This document shows positions 1-8,700 of a stretch of DNA of 41,090 bases, piece by piece. The notes beneath the pieces were generated by a model, which saw nothing but the letters and a program-made list of their open reading frames with translations, was not told the DNA's origin and did no database searches. Numbering within the stretch: position 1 is the first letter of the stretch; each line of letters opens with the position of its first letter. A program made the position numbers and the translations under genes. This stretch comes from Clostridia bacterium (GTDB lineage: Bacteria > Bacillota > Clostridia > Oscillospirales > CAG-272), in contig JAFTMJ010000042.1 in assembly GCA_017452475.1 (NCBI GenBank), forward strand, positions 1-41,090, given 5' to 3'.

Positions 1-16
1 GTCTGTCTGTCTAAGT

Positions 17-45
17 ATTATATCAAAATTCTTAATTTTTGTCAA
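17..45 (-). promoter_or_regulatory. Sigma-A promoter firing out of the left edge
   Basis: On the minus strand a TTGACA (40-45) and a TATAAT (17-22) are separated by exactly 17 bases. Both hexamers match consensus. It should drive a minus-strand gene lying beyond the left edge of the window. Confidence 0.75.
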
Positions 46-314
46 CCCCTTATCCATAATTTTATATGCATTTCACCGTATTTTATAAAGCAAAAACGCT
101 AACATACAGTAGCTTCTTTCAGCAAAAGCTTTTCAAGCCATTACTTTCAGCATCTAAATATAGTATACAATAAAACAATTTGCAATGCAATTGCATTTTT
201 TGCCAAAACACATTGTATTTTCGGTCATTTACTTATTGTCTGCCTTCCTTAGTTGCAACTTTTTTACGCTTATATGTAAAAAGTCAAGATGTTCAAAGAA
301 GCATTAATATATTA
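46..314. other. AT-rich intergenic region without a recognised gene
   Basis: No convincing reading frame is seen here. The only structure noted is a small hairpin at 181-195 (six-base stem, three-base loop) followed on the plus strand by a T run. It could be a weak terminator for a plus-strand transcript or for the PHP gene. Confidence 0.4.
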
Positions 315-1157
315 TTAGCTGTTTCCCATGGTCAAAAAGTACCTATGTAGCTTTTCGTAGCACTCATACGGCGCCTTAGCGTCGTTCAAATCCCCTTGGG
401 ATTTCATATTGCCGTGGAAATCACTGCCGCCGCTTTCGATTAAGCCGTAGCTTTGGCAAAGGGCGCGCAAATAGTCCTTTTCTTCATCGGAAAACTTGGG
501 GTAGTAAACCTCCATACCCACGAGCCCCTTTTCCTTTGCCTGCGGTAAAAGCGCTTCAAGCTCCGCCTTGGTAACGCTTAAAAGCGGATGGGCAATCACA
601 GGCACACAGCCCCAGGAGCGCACAAGACCTATTGCTTCAATAAGCCCCTCGCGCCTCGGAGGATTGTAAAATCCGTTGCCGCTTTTTAATACACCGTCAA
701 AGGCTTCATCCGTTGTTTTGAAATAGCCCTTTTCAACAAGGTCATGGGCAAAGTGTGCCCTGTTTATGTTTTTGCCATACCTCTTGCAAAGCTCCTCAAG
801 GCTTATTTCATATCCGCCGCGGCGCAGTTTTTCAGCCAAGCCTATATTGCTCATTTCCTTGCTTTTCAGTTGTCTTTCGGTAAATTCCTTGACCCTGTGT
901 TCGTTTTTTCCATTTATAAACAGGCAAAGCAGGTGCACCTCCTTACCGCAATAGTCCGTTGTAAGCTCACTGCCAAAGACACATTCTATGCCTGCGCTCT
1001 TGGCCGCACATTCCAGCTCCTGCCTGCCGCCCACAGTGTTATGGTCAGTTAATCCAATGGCGCAAATTTCCTTTTCCTTGGCGTAGCTTACCAGCTCCGA
1101 AGGGGTATAGCTGCCGTCGGAGTATATGGAATGGTTATGTAAATCGCAATACTTCAT
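315..1157 (-). CDS. PHP-domain metal-dependent phosphoesterase
   Basis: The 280-residue protein opens with DLHNHSIYSDG, the HxH metal-binding motif of the PHP superfamily, followed by GLTDHNTV. Near the C-terminus it has VIAHP and SGGSDFHG, supplying further metal ligands. Length and motif order match the stand-alone family that includes RNase AM/YciV and 3',5'-nucleotide phosphatases, so the likely role is cytoplasmic hydrolysis of a small phosphoester or the 5' end of an oligonucleotide. The exact substrate cannot be read from the sequence. The start follows an AGAGGGA ribosome binding site and a good promoter at 1187-1215. It is monocistronic in the window. Histidinol phosphatase is an alternative PHP activity, but no his genes are nearby. 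Confidence 0.85.
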   Translation of the reverse strand: MKYCDLHNHSIYSDGSYTPSELVSYAKEKEICAIGLTDHNTVGGRQELECAAKSAGIECVFGSELTTDYCGKEVHLLCLFINGKNEHRVKEFTERQLKSKEMSNIGLAEKLRRGGYEISLEELCKRYGKNINRAHFAHDLVEKGYFKTTDEAFDGVLKSGNGFYNPPRREGLIEAIGLVRSWGCVPVIAHPLLSVTKAELEALLPQAKEKGLVGMEVYYPKFSDEEKDYLRALCQSYGLIESGGSDFHGNMKSQGDLNDAKAPYECYEKLHRYFLTMGNS

Positions 1158-1186
1158 TTCATCCCTCTTATCATTAAGTTTATTAA

Positions 1187-1215
1187 ATTATAACACAAGG
1201 CTTTGCCGCAATCAA
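1187..1215 (-). promoter_or_regulatory. Promoter of the PHP gene
   Basis: TTGATT (1210-1215) and TATAAT (1187-1192) on the minus strand are spaced by 17 bases, about 30 bases upstream of the PHP start codon. Confidence 0.65.
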
Positions 1216-1439
1216 CCAATTTTTTCGTATTTTCACTTATTTCGCCGTGCCAATAACATTCTGTGAGCCATAGTAAATTATAACACCGTACTTACCGTCA
1301 TCTGCTGCTCGCCATCAATCTTGCCGGTACCGAAAGCAACACGGTCAACAGTCTTAATACCCATTGTAATCAATATGGGAGCAAAACCAGTATAAAAAAT
1401 TTAAGCCCCTTGAATGCTTAAACTTTTTTAAAAAACCTA
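1216..1439. other. Intergenic region with a possible decayed coding fragment
   Basis: Most of this stretch is AT-rich and featureless. On the minus strand, 1278-1364 reads as 28 residues starting MGIKTVDRVAFGTGKIDG and ending in a TAA. Its codon use is gene-like, but it has no ribosome binding site and is too short to assign. It may be the tail of a deleted gene. Nothing else was recognised. Confidence 0.25.
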
Positions 1440-1468
1440 TTGCAATTTGAAAAAACCTATGCTATAAT
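1440..1468 (+). promoter_or_regulatory. Promoter of tRNA-Trp
   Basis: TTGCAA (1440-1445), a 17-base spacer and TATAAT (1463-1468) lie 18 bases before the mature tRNA 5' end. Confidence 0.7.
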
Positions 1469-1485
1469 ATGTAGGCTTAATATTT

Positions 1486-1561
1486 AGGGGTGTAGTTCAG
1501 TCGGTAGAACACCAGTCTCCAAAACTGGGTGTCCAGAGTTCGAGTCTTTGCGCCCCTGCCA
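1486..1561 (+). tRNA. tRNA-Trp (anticodon CCA)
   Basis: The gene is 76 bases including an encoded CCA. The seven-base acceptor stem AGGGGTG pairs with CGCCCCT. The anticodon stem-loop CCAGT-CTCCAAA-ACTGG places CCA at the anticodon, and the T arm contains TTCGAGT. A promoter precedes it and a strong terminator follows at once, so it is a single-gene unit. Confidence 0.95.
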
Positions 1562-1562
1562 G

Positions 1563-1594
1563 AAAAAACGACAGGTTTCGACCTGTCGTTTTTT
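1563..1594 (+). terminator. Terminator of tRNA-Trp
   Basis: A perfect 14-base stem (1563-1576 with 1581-1594) around a TTCG loop ends in a six-T run. The A-run on the other arm makes it potentially bidirectional. Confidence 0.85.
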
Positions 1595-1598
1595 CAAC

Positions 1599-1772
1599 GA
1601 AATTCGCCTTGCGGCGAGTGAAATTTGGCTTCGCCAAGTGAAATAGCTTCGCTGTGAAATATTTGCTTCGCAAATGCGAGGAGGCGAATTTCATTTCACA
1701 TCGAACAAAGTGAGATATTTCACAATTTCCGTAAGGAAATTATTTCACATTCGGCAACGCCGAATATTTCAC
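1599..1772. repeat. GTGAAAT-spaced hairpin array, copy 1
   Basis: Small perfect hairpins are punctuated by the heptamer GTGAAAT: TTGGC/GCCAA (1625-1637), AGC/GCT (1645-1653) and ATTTGC/GCAAAT (1661-1675). An outer stem, GAAATTCGCC (1599-1608) with GGCGAATTTC (1683-1692), encloses them. After it the heptamer flips to ATTTCAC and separates AATTTCC/GGAAATT (1724-1741) and ATTCGGC/GCCGAAT (1749-1765). Loops are mostly TTC, GTAA or AAC. It is not protein-coding. It could be a structured RNA or a mobile palindromic repeat. Confidence 0.75.
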
Positions 1773-1842
1773 TAAAACCGGTTTGAGTTCGAAACCTTAT
1801 TAAAGATTGCCCAAAACATCTTTTTTGTCCGCTTTTTTCATT

Positions 1843-1969
1843 GAAATAAACCCCTTGCGGGATTTGTGAAATGCACTTCGTGCGTGAAATACGCTACGCG
1901 TGTGAAATGCGCTGCGGCGCGTAAGGGGATTTATTTCATTTCACATTCGGCGCACGCCGAATATTTCAC
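1843..1969. repeat. GTGAAAT-spaced hairpin array, copy 2
   Basis: Same architecture as the array at 1599-1772 with different stem sequences. GAAATAAACCCCTTGCG (1843-1859) pairs with 1920-1937 apart from a single bulge. Inside lie GCAC/GTGC (1873-1883), ACGC/GCGT (1891-1901) and GCGC/GCGC (1909-1920), each preceded by GTGAAAT. After the outer stem, ATTTCAC units flank ATTCGGC/GCCGAAT (1945-1962). The closing hairpin is the same in both copies apart from the loop. Confidence 0.75.
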
Positions 1970-1998
1970 TTGAAAAGCTATCTGAATTATGGTATAGT
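1970..1998 (+). promoter_or_regulatory. Extended -10 promoter of the FliB-like gene
   Basis: TTGAAA (1970-1975), 17 bases, then TATAGT (1993-1998) preceded by TGG, an extended -10. The -35 begins at the last base after the hairpin array. Confidence 0.65.
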
Positions 1999-2050
1999 AC
2001 GATAGAAAGAGCGTTTTTTCATTTATTTTCTCTGCGAAAGGAGCAACACT

Positions 2051-2941
2051 ATGTACGCACCAAAATATTACAACGAATTTAAATGCATTGCGGACAAATG
2101 CACCCACTCCTGCTGTGTCGGCTGGGAAATAGATGTGGACTGTGACACCCTTGAAAAATACTCTGCCTGTGAGCATAGCTACGGAAAGGAAATTCGCAAC
2201 AGCATTGACTGTGAGGGCGCGCCCCACTTTAGGCTTTGCGAGAGCGAGCGTTGCCCCCACCTTGACAAAAACGGCTTGTGCAACATTATCACCCACTTGG
2301 GCGAGGATTATTTATGTGACATTTGCCGTGAGCATCCCCGCTTTTACAATGAAACTCCCCACGGTATGGAGGTCGGGCTTGGCATGGCTTGCGAGGAGGC
2401 TTGCAGAATAATTCTAAATTCAAGCGAATACGATTGCTTTGTTGAAATCACCCCATCAAGCAAGGAAACAGAAGTCACATCCTTTGACCCCACCCTTGAA
2501 AGAGCCTACATTTATTCCCTTTTGAAGGACTATTCTCTTTCCTATGAGGATAGGCTAAAATGCATATATAACAGATACAGGGTCAGCCCTTTTGCCCTAA
2601 GCGACGACAAATGGCGTGAAATAATTTGCTCCTTGGAGTACTTGGATGAGAGCCATAAGGAGCTGTTTTCCTCTTACTCCTCAAGCGCATCAGCACCCAA
2701 GGAAACGGAAAAGAAGCTGGAGCGCGCCCTTGCCTACTTTATCTATAGGCATTGCAGCGAAGCCTACGATTACGGGGAGCTTTGCGCAGGCTTGGGCTTT
2801 TGCCTGTTTTGCGAAAGGCTTCTTTGCTCCCTGGCGGAAAAACGCCCGGACGAAATTCTCACTCTTGCCCGCATAGTTTCTGAGGAAATTGAATATTCCA
2901 TTGATAACACACAGCAAATAAAAGAGGAATTTTTATTTTAA
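2051..2941 (+). CDS. Flagellin lysine-N-methylase-like Cys-rich protein (FliB family)
   Basis: The 296-residue protein begins MYAPKYYNEFKCIADKC and carries THSCCVGWEIDVD, then CPHLDKNGLCNI and GEDYLCDICREHPRFYN. This Cys pattern is typical of the family annotated as flagellin lysine-N-methylase, a metal- or Fe-S-binding YkgJ-like domain. In Salmonella FliB methylates surface lysines of flagellin. No flagellar gene occurs in this window, so the partner here may be remote or different. The ATG is preceded by AAAGGAG (2036-2042) and the extended -10 promoter at 1970-1998. The gene is monocistronic, followed by about 80 bases and the tRNA-Leu promoter. Family assignment is good; substrate is unknown. 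Confidence 0.75.
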   Translation: MYAPKYYNEFKCIADKCTHSCCVGWEIDVDCDTLEKYSACEHSYGKEIRNSIDCEGAPHFRLCESERCPHLDKNGLCNIITHLGEDYLCDICREHPRFYNETPHGMEVGLGMACEEACRIILNSSEYDCFVEITPSSKETEVTSFDPTLERAYIYSLLKDYSLSYEDRLKCIYNRYRVSPFALSDDKWREIICSLEYLDESHKELFSSYSSSASAPKETEKKLERALAYFIYRHCSEAYDYGELCAGLGFCLFCERLLCSLAEKRPDEILTLARIVSEEIEYSIDNTQQIKEEFLF

Positions 2942-3023
2942 TTTGCAAAACAAGTGAATTTTTCCTTCATAGCGCACATATAATAAAAGTGTAAGGAAAA
3001 GGCAAAAAAATTCAAAAAAGTTC

Positions 3024-3052
3024 TTGACAGGCCAATATTTTTGTGCTATACT
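3024..3052 (+). promoter_or_regulatory. Promoter of the tRNA-Leu/tRNA-fMet unit
   Basis: TTGACA (3024-3029), 17 bases, TATACT (3047-3052), 14 bases before the tRNA-Leu 5' end. Confidence 0.8.
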
Positions 3053-3066
3053 TGTTAAGCACACAG

Positions 3067-3155
3067 GCCGATGTGGCGGAATCGGCAGACGCCACGGACT
3101 TAAAATCCGTTGGGAAGAAATTCCCGTACCGGTTCAAGTCCGGTCATCGGCACCA
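3067..3155 (+). tRNA. tRNA-Leu (anticodon TAA)
   Basis: This 89-base class II tRNA has acceptor GCCGATG pairing with CATCGGC, an encoded CCA, anticodon loop CTTAAAA in an ACGGA/TCCGT stem, and a long variable arm TGGGAAG-AAA-TTCCCGT. The T arm carries GGTTCAAGTCC. It is the first gene of a tRNA unit ending with tRNA-fMet. Confidence 0.95.
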
Positions 3156-3191
3156 ACCCGTTAGGGCAAAAATACGAAGCGAAAGCTTCAT

Positions 3192-3218
3192 ATATCGCGG
3201 AGTAGAGCAGCTTGGTAG
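3192..3218 (+). repeat. Duplicated 5' fragment of tRNA-fMet
   Basis: The 27 bases at 3192-3218 are identical to 3390-3416, the last four bases before tRNA-fMet plus its acceptor 5' strand and D arm. The copy diverges right after the D arm, so it is a tRNA remnant and not a functional gene. The two repeats lie 198 bases apart and bracket the R element. Confidence 0.85.
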
Positions 3219-3223
3219 TTCTT

Positions 3224-3336
3224 GGGTAGCGAAGTCAAAAATGATTGAGTATCATTTTTGACAAGTGAAACCGAACAAAGCAAGGAGTTGAAGGAGCAAT
3301 CTTCGATTGCAACACGCAACGACTATGCGACTTTGG
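3224..3336 (+). repeat. Structured repeat element R, copy 1
   Basis: Starts with GGGTAGCGAAGTC. A 12-base hairpin (3234-3245 with 3251-3262, loop TGAGT) follows, then the conserved block GTGAAACCGAACAAAGCAAG (3265-3284). A variable stretch with a small GCAATC/GATTGC hairpin comes next, then the box CGACTATGCGACTTTGG (3320-3336). A second copy is at 9692-9806 with compensating changes in the hairpin. No coding capacity. After the box an inverted piece of the fMet anticodon region (GGGTTATGAGCC, 3358-3369) is seen. Confidence 0.75.
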
Positions 3337-3393
3337 TGGCACGGAGTGATAACCCGAGGGTTATGAGCCACTTTTCTCAGCACAACTCAATAT

Positions 3394-3471
<78 letters not shown>

Positions 3472-3474
3472 TAT

Positions 3475-3530
3475 GAACACACCATTGAAATCCGAACCCC
3501 TAAAGTTCGAATGACAATGGTGTGTTCTTT
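3475..3530 (+). terminator. Terminator of the tRNA unit
   Basis: A 13-base stem GAACACACCATTG (3475-3487) with 3515-3527 encloses a second small CGAAC/GTTCG stem and is followed by TTT. It starts four bases after the CCA of tRNA-fMet. Confidence 0.8.
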
Positions 3531-3659
3531 ATAAATCCTTATTTTATGCGGCTTTTCGAGGTCGCATTTTTTATTTTCTAATCGGACTCAAAAAAATAGA
3601 AAATGTGAATTTTGACAAAAGCCAAAATCAAAACATCACTTTCGAACCCCACAGTCTGA

Positions 3660-4812
3660 TTATTCAAGTTCAATTGTCCCGAAAGTCACCGCATATTCCC
3701 GTTCTTCTTGTTCAGGAGTCTTGTATTGTATCTTTGAATGAGGTCGACGTGTGTTATAAAACTCTATGTAATCGTCTATGGCTTGATGCAAGTCGGTTTC
3801 GGTTCAATATTTCTTTCGGTAAAGCTCCTCTCTTTTCATAGAAGCAAAGAAAGATTCAATAACAGAATTGTCATACGGAACGTACGGTCTTGAAAAAGAA
3901 CGAACAAGCCCCAATGATTTAACGTCATCGTTTAAGGTTTTTGAACAATAATTAGAGCCACGATCGGAAAAAAATCAGAGATGAGTCAGGCAGGCGTGAT
4001 TCATAAGCTTGCTTTAATGTCGTTTTTATAAGTTGAGTGCTGTTTTTCTTGCCTACTTTATATCCGATGACCTTCCGCGCATTCAAATCTATGATAACGC
4101 AAATATAATAAGATTTTTCGTTGCACTTGAAATATGTAATGTCGCTTACCCAAACCTTATTGGGAGCATCAGGATCGAATTCTTGATTTAAATAATTTTT
4201 GTGCTTTCGAAATTCGTCGTTATATAGACTCTTGGATATTTGCCGAATGCTGACAAGCCCCATATCACGCATCAATTCTCTAACCATTTTCGTGCTTGTT
4301 TTAATACCTTTGTTTTTCAAAACGGCTGTTATTTTCTCTGCCCCGAAAATTTGGTGGTTCTCGTCAAATGCCTCTTGTATTTGAATACGCAATTCATCGC
4401 GCCGCTTGGCATACCAAGTATTATCTCGTTTGTTTCGCAGAACATGGTTGTAGTAAGTTCCACGAGCGATGTCTAACGCATCACAAATCATATGAACGCT
4501 ATATTCACTGGACAACTTTTCTGCAACATAAAGCTTTTGCTGCAAAGGGGCGTTAGATAATACATTCGCCTTTTTGATAATTTCGATAATGCCTTCTAAC
4601 CGTTTAACTTTAGCTTCAAGCAGGTTGAAGTTCCGCAAAGTTAAGCCTTTTCGTTTCGCTTCCGCTTGCTCTGCTCTATAATCTGATAGCCACTTGTAAA
4701 AGGTACTTTTTGAAATTCCTACAGATTTGATAATACTTGCGGGTGACTCGGATTTTGATATATAACGGTCTAAAATTTCCTGCTTTTCTTCGTTAGTAAA
4801 TTTTGATTTCAT
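3660..4812 (-). pseudogene. IS3-family transposase, inactivated
   Basis: The 286-residue frame from 4812 to 3952 has an N-terminal helix-turn-helix (GISKSTFYKWLSDYR), a coiled segment, and an rve-type integrase core (WVSDITYFKCNEKSYYICVI, first two Asp-region motifs). At a T run near 3968-3974 the frame breaks. The continuation in another frame is DRGSNYCSKTLNDDVKSLG, PYVPYDNSVIESFFASMKRE (with the catalytic Glu), then a TGA stop, then TETDLHQAIDDYIEFYN and RRPHSKIQYKTPEQ, ending at a TAA (3660-3662). One frameshift and one stop make it a dead element with OrfA and OrfB fused. The ATG has an AGGAGG ribosome binding site. Terminal inverted repeats could not be fixed; a weak CACTT-N5-CCCC match is seen near 3637 and 4867. 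Confidence 0.9.
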
Positions 4813-5045
4813 AATACAATCCTCCTTTTGAAAATTATATCATGAAGTGAGGGGGAGATTAAGTGCGAAAATATTAAATGGTTCAATTATAATCTTTTTG
4901 CAAATAAAAAATATTGTTTTATTGATTTTTTTGTAATGGTTCAACATTGGAACTCTTTTAATAATCCTTTTTGAATAATAGTCTACATTTCAACAAAAAC
5001 AGAGAGTATAATATAGCGAAAAAGAGAATAAACTATAATTTATGG
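4813..5045. other. AT-rich gap between the IS remnant and the NACHT operon
   Basis: No gene was found. It probably includes the right end of the IS3 element, near 4850-4875, and very AT-rich DNA leading to the operon promoter at 5046. Confidence 0.5.
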
Positions 5046-5074
5046 TAGAAATAGTCATATTTTTGTGGTATAAT
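5046..5074 (+). promoter_or_regulatory. Promoter of the membrane protein-NACHT operon
   Basis: TATAAT (5069-5074) preceded by TGG gives an extended -10. TAGAAA (5046-5051) at 17-base spacing is a weak -35. The form resembles the other extended -10 promoters in this window. The predicted leader before the start codon is about 45-50 bases. Confidence 0.6.
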
Positions 5075-5128
5075 ATTAATATAGAATATCTTTTATTACA
5101 AAAATAGTAGCTAATGGAGGCTTTTGTT

Positions 5129-5707
5129 TTGAGAAGTTTTATTAAAATTACATTGTGGATTATACTTTTGGCGCTAATATGTTGTGTTTCTTGTTTGTTA
5201 ATTCAAAACATATATACTAACGTACAGACATATAAAAACACAGTAAATCCTGCCTATAGTATTACAATAGAAATAATCATTCCTCTGCTTATAACTTTCT
5301 TGGGCACCTTTCTAGGTTTTATTCTTGCAATTATAGGTGAACTAAAAATCGATAAAATCAAAACTAATAAGGAAACCAAAGAAATTATCAATGCGCTTGT
5401 AGAAGAAATATTCATAAACCAATCGAAAATATATGTAAACGAAGAATTATATCCGGAATTCTACCGCCTATATTCTTTTGAGGGAATATGCAATTCTGGG
5501 AAATTATACATGATTATCAAAAAGCCTTGGTATTCGCAGTTAGTTGGCTTATACAATGAATATCGAGAAGTTAATTATTATTTTTTGTTAGCTATCAAAC
5601 AGTTGCAGTTAGGAAATAATGATGAAAAAATAATAGAAAGCCAAAAAGTAACAATCGAAAAGTTAAAAGAAAAAGCAGAAACGCTTTTAAATGAAATAAA
5701 AAAATAA
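5129..5707 (+). CDS. Small membrane protein with two N-terminal helices, partner of the NACHT ATPase
   Basis: No named family recognised. The best start is TTG at 5129: GGAGG at 5116-5120 sits eight bases before it but overlaps the in-frame ATG at 5114, which has no site of its own. This gives 192 residues. Two hydrophobic helices are visible, around residues 8-26 (LWIILLALICCVSCLLI) and 46-70 (IIIPLLITFLGTFLGFILAI), joined by a short Tyr/Asn-rich loop. The remaining 120 residues are charged, probably helical and cytoplasmic, ending in a coiled segment rich in Glu and Lys. It lies 17 bases upstream of the NACHT gene under one promoter. Inference: a membrane-anchored effector, such as a pore former, or a localisation partner. 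Confidence 0.75.
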   Translation: MRSFIKITLWIILLALICCVSCLLIQNIYTNVQTYKNTVNPAYSITIEIIIPLLITFLGTFLGFILAIIGELKIDKIKTNKETKEIINALVEEIFINQSKIYVNEELYPEFYRLYSFEGICNSGKLYMIIKKPWYSQLVGLYNEYREVNYYFLLAIKQLQLGNNDEKIIESQKVTIEKLKEKAETLLNEIKK

Positions 5708-5724
5708 TCATTGGAGAATTACTT

Positions 5725-8700
5725 ATGAAAAGAGATGTTTTAACAAAAACTACTGAAAGCAATCCTATATGCGATTTTAATTCTAAAGATTTTTATGATT
5801 ATGTTTTAGAATCATTTTTGAAAATACAAAATATTAAAACAGATGACATATATGTGGAAAACGCAAGTGATGAGGCTACTGTAAAAAAAGTGGCTATGTT
5901 AAAGGCCTTTATAGATTTGCACTTTACTCAAGAATCAAATGAAAAAAAACACATCAAAAGTTCTTTTCAAATCTCGGAGAGTATTTTATCTAACGATGAC
6001 ATTGTTTCAAAAGTAGAGCTCGACAAAAATAATTGTCCTTTTGTTGAATACATAATACAAAAAGAAAAACAAATAGCATTATCTGAAACAACTCACAAAG
6101 AATGTTCGCATACGATTTTTTTGCAAGGCAACGCAGGTGCGGGGAAATCTACGCTTACTCAGTTTATTTGTTTGTGGAATTGGGCTATATGGTTAAACAA
6201 CAACAATTATAATTCGGCAACAAATGATACTGTTAAATCATTTTTGCGTGAAAATAAATATAGTGCCTATTCATCTGAATTTGAAAACAACCAAATTTTC
6301 CCTGTTACATTTAGATTAAGACTGTCCGATTTCGGTAAGTTTTTGTATAACATTCAAAATAAAGAAGCTCTTGTTTCGTTTCAGACTGTGGTTCACTTTA
6401 TCGCTTTTACCATCTGGCTTCATATAAAAGAAGTTTCTATAGATACAAATGCATATATGTTATGGGGCAACGAGATTTTATCCGCGAATACCTTGGCTAA
6501 TAAGATTTATCTGTTTTGCGCCAATCTGATAAACTCGAACTCAAAAATCATCTATTTGTTTGATGGGTTGGACGAAGTTAAATTTGCAAGAGAAGACTTA
6601 ATTGTAAATTTGAAAGACTTTCTCATGAACAATGTAAAGAAAAAGGATAGTAAGAACTTAGCCATCGTTACATCAAGAGTGGAAAATGCACGAGATTTGT
6701 TAGAAGAAAAGGTGACTGTAGAGAATGCAAATAATTCCGTCAATAAAAAGACATTATTTGATGAGAGATGTTATTTAAAACTATTAGACGAAAATGATGT
6801 GGAACAATGCGTAAAGAGTTTTTGCTGTGCCAAATACGACGAGGATACATCACAAAATACATATGTAGCAATAATGGATTCTTATCGAAAAAAAACTAAT
6901 ACCCGTCATTTAATGAAAACACCACTCGAAGTAACCATGGTGTGTTTAGTATATCAAGGAAATAGGGAAATCCCAGAAAATGATGCTAAACTGTACAAAT
7001 CCTATATTGACATGTACTATAACAGAGAAAAGGAGCGATTGAAATTAAATAATAGCAAATATAAGGATTTTTATGATCATCCTTGTACTAAGGATACCAT
7101 ATATCACATATTAGAATGGGCTGGATACCAACTAGAATTAGAAGAACTTAACGCAATTAGTTGGGAACAAGTCATTCAAGAGGCCAAGCGATACAATACA
7201 AATGAAGACGGAGTCCTTAAGTATCAAGCTTTAGATAGTGATTATTTTAATAAAATTGCGGAAGTAGTTTTAACAAAACTTAATCTGTTAAACTCTACAA
7301 TGGACAATCTGTATGAAATGGATGAAGTTCATAAAACAGTAAAAGAGTTTTTAGCTGCATTACATATTACATCTCTCGAAAATGAAAATGATTTTGAAAA
7401 AAATATAATTAAAATTATTTTGCTTGAAAAAAATGTAGTATTCGATTTTGTTATGTGGATGCTTTCTTCATCTCCTGCTAGAGAAAGAAGCTTTAGAAAT
7501 AGTGTATCGTTAAATTTCTGCAATAGCGAATATAAAAATATTGCGCAGGTCTGTGAGTCAATAAATATTGGAAGCAAAATTGCCTCTAAATTATTAAATT
7601 CTCGCATATATAAAGGCAGAACTCCCGAAAAAGCTATTGTTGAGAAATTAGCAACTCATGTTAATATTGATGCTGAAAACGAGATAGCAACCACTAACAT
7701 TATTTCATTGCTGGAAAAAGATAATTATTATATATCTTCTATCATTTTTGGACATATAGATAAATTTATTGGTGATAATAACGTAATAACCGCAAATTTG
7801 TTTAGAGTTTTGTCAAAAGTTATTGAGAAAAAAATTTATGTTGATAAAAAATTTTATCCTAATATAGATCGGATTTTGAATTCGGATATTTTAGGAAAAA
7901 ATATTTTAAAAAACGCAAAAAAATATAAAACCGAAGTTACAGAGGAACTGTTATCAATAATTTTGGCAAATGGCATATCAATAGATGTGTCTGAAAACAA
8001 CGAAGAATTATTATGTAGTGATCTAAATCGCATAAAGTATATAGAAGCTTTAAAATATCTTCTTTCTACTGAGTTAGGTGCAATAGAGGACATTAATCTT
8101 TTCTTATACAAACAATTAGGATCTGTTTTTTTGAGTAACGATGAAAAAATAATATATAGTTTTCCTTCTGAAAATGAGGTTTTATCGTTCAAATATTCAG
8201 AATATGATTCCAAGAAATTTTTAGGTGGAAAAATTTCAAAAAAAGATTATTTAACATTTGTTGAAAACATTAAAGGATGTGGGTTGTTAGCTTGTGCCGA
8301 ATTGCTCATGTGTATACGATTCTTTACTTATGCTAATATGCTAAAATATGTAAACCTTCTCTCTTGTGATGTTTATCGCAAAGAATTATTGCAGATTTTT
8401 GGTAATGAGTGTAATACTCTTTCAAAAGATCGTTTTCCTGCACTTGTTATTACGCGAAGGAGTTTCATGCGAAAAGATTCTGCTGATTTAGTAGAAGTTG
8501 TAAAGTCTTCTTTTCCCAATAAAACAAAGAGGTTGTTCAATTGTTTAAACAAATTTGAAGATGCTTTATATTTATATAAGATAAAATTCCCCTGTGCTAT
8601 CATATGTCGTAATATTGACACTGTTGAGTCTTGGGTTGATACTTTTGATTATATAAAGAAATATTCATTTGAGAAAGGTGATTCTGCATCTTTTGAAATT

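Noticed and set aside
1278..1364. 28-residue reading frame with gene-like codons
   Set aside because: No ribosome binding site and no family recognised; kept only as a possible remnant.
1599..1969. CRISPR-like array of short repeats
   Set aside because: The repeated heptamer is too short and the intervening segments are palindromes, not unique spacers; no cas genes are present.
3637..4870. Exact IS3 terminal inverted repeats and target duplication
   Set aside because: Only a weak CACTT-N5-CCCC similarity was found at the two ends; boundaries and duplication could not be fixed.
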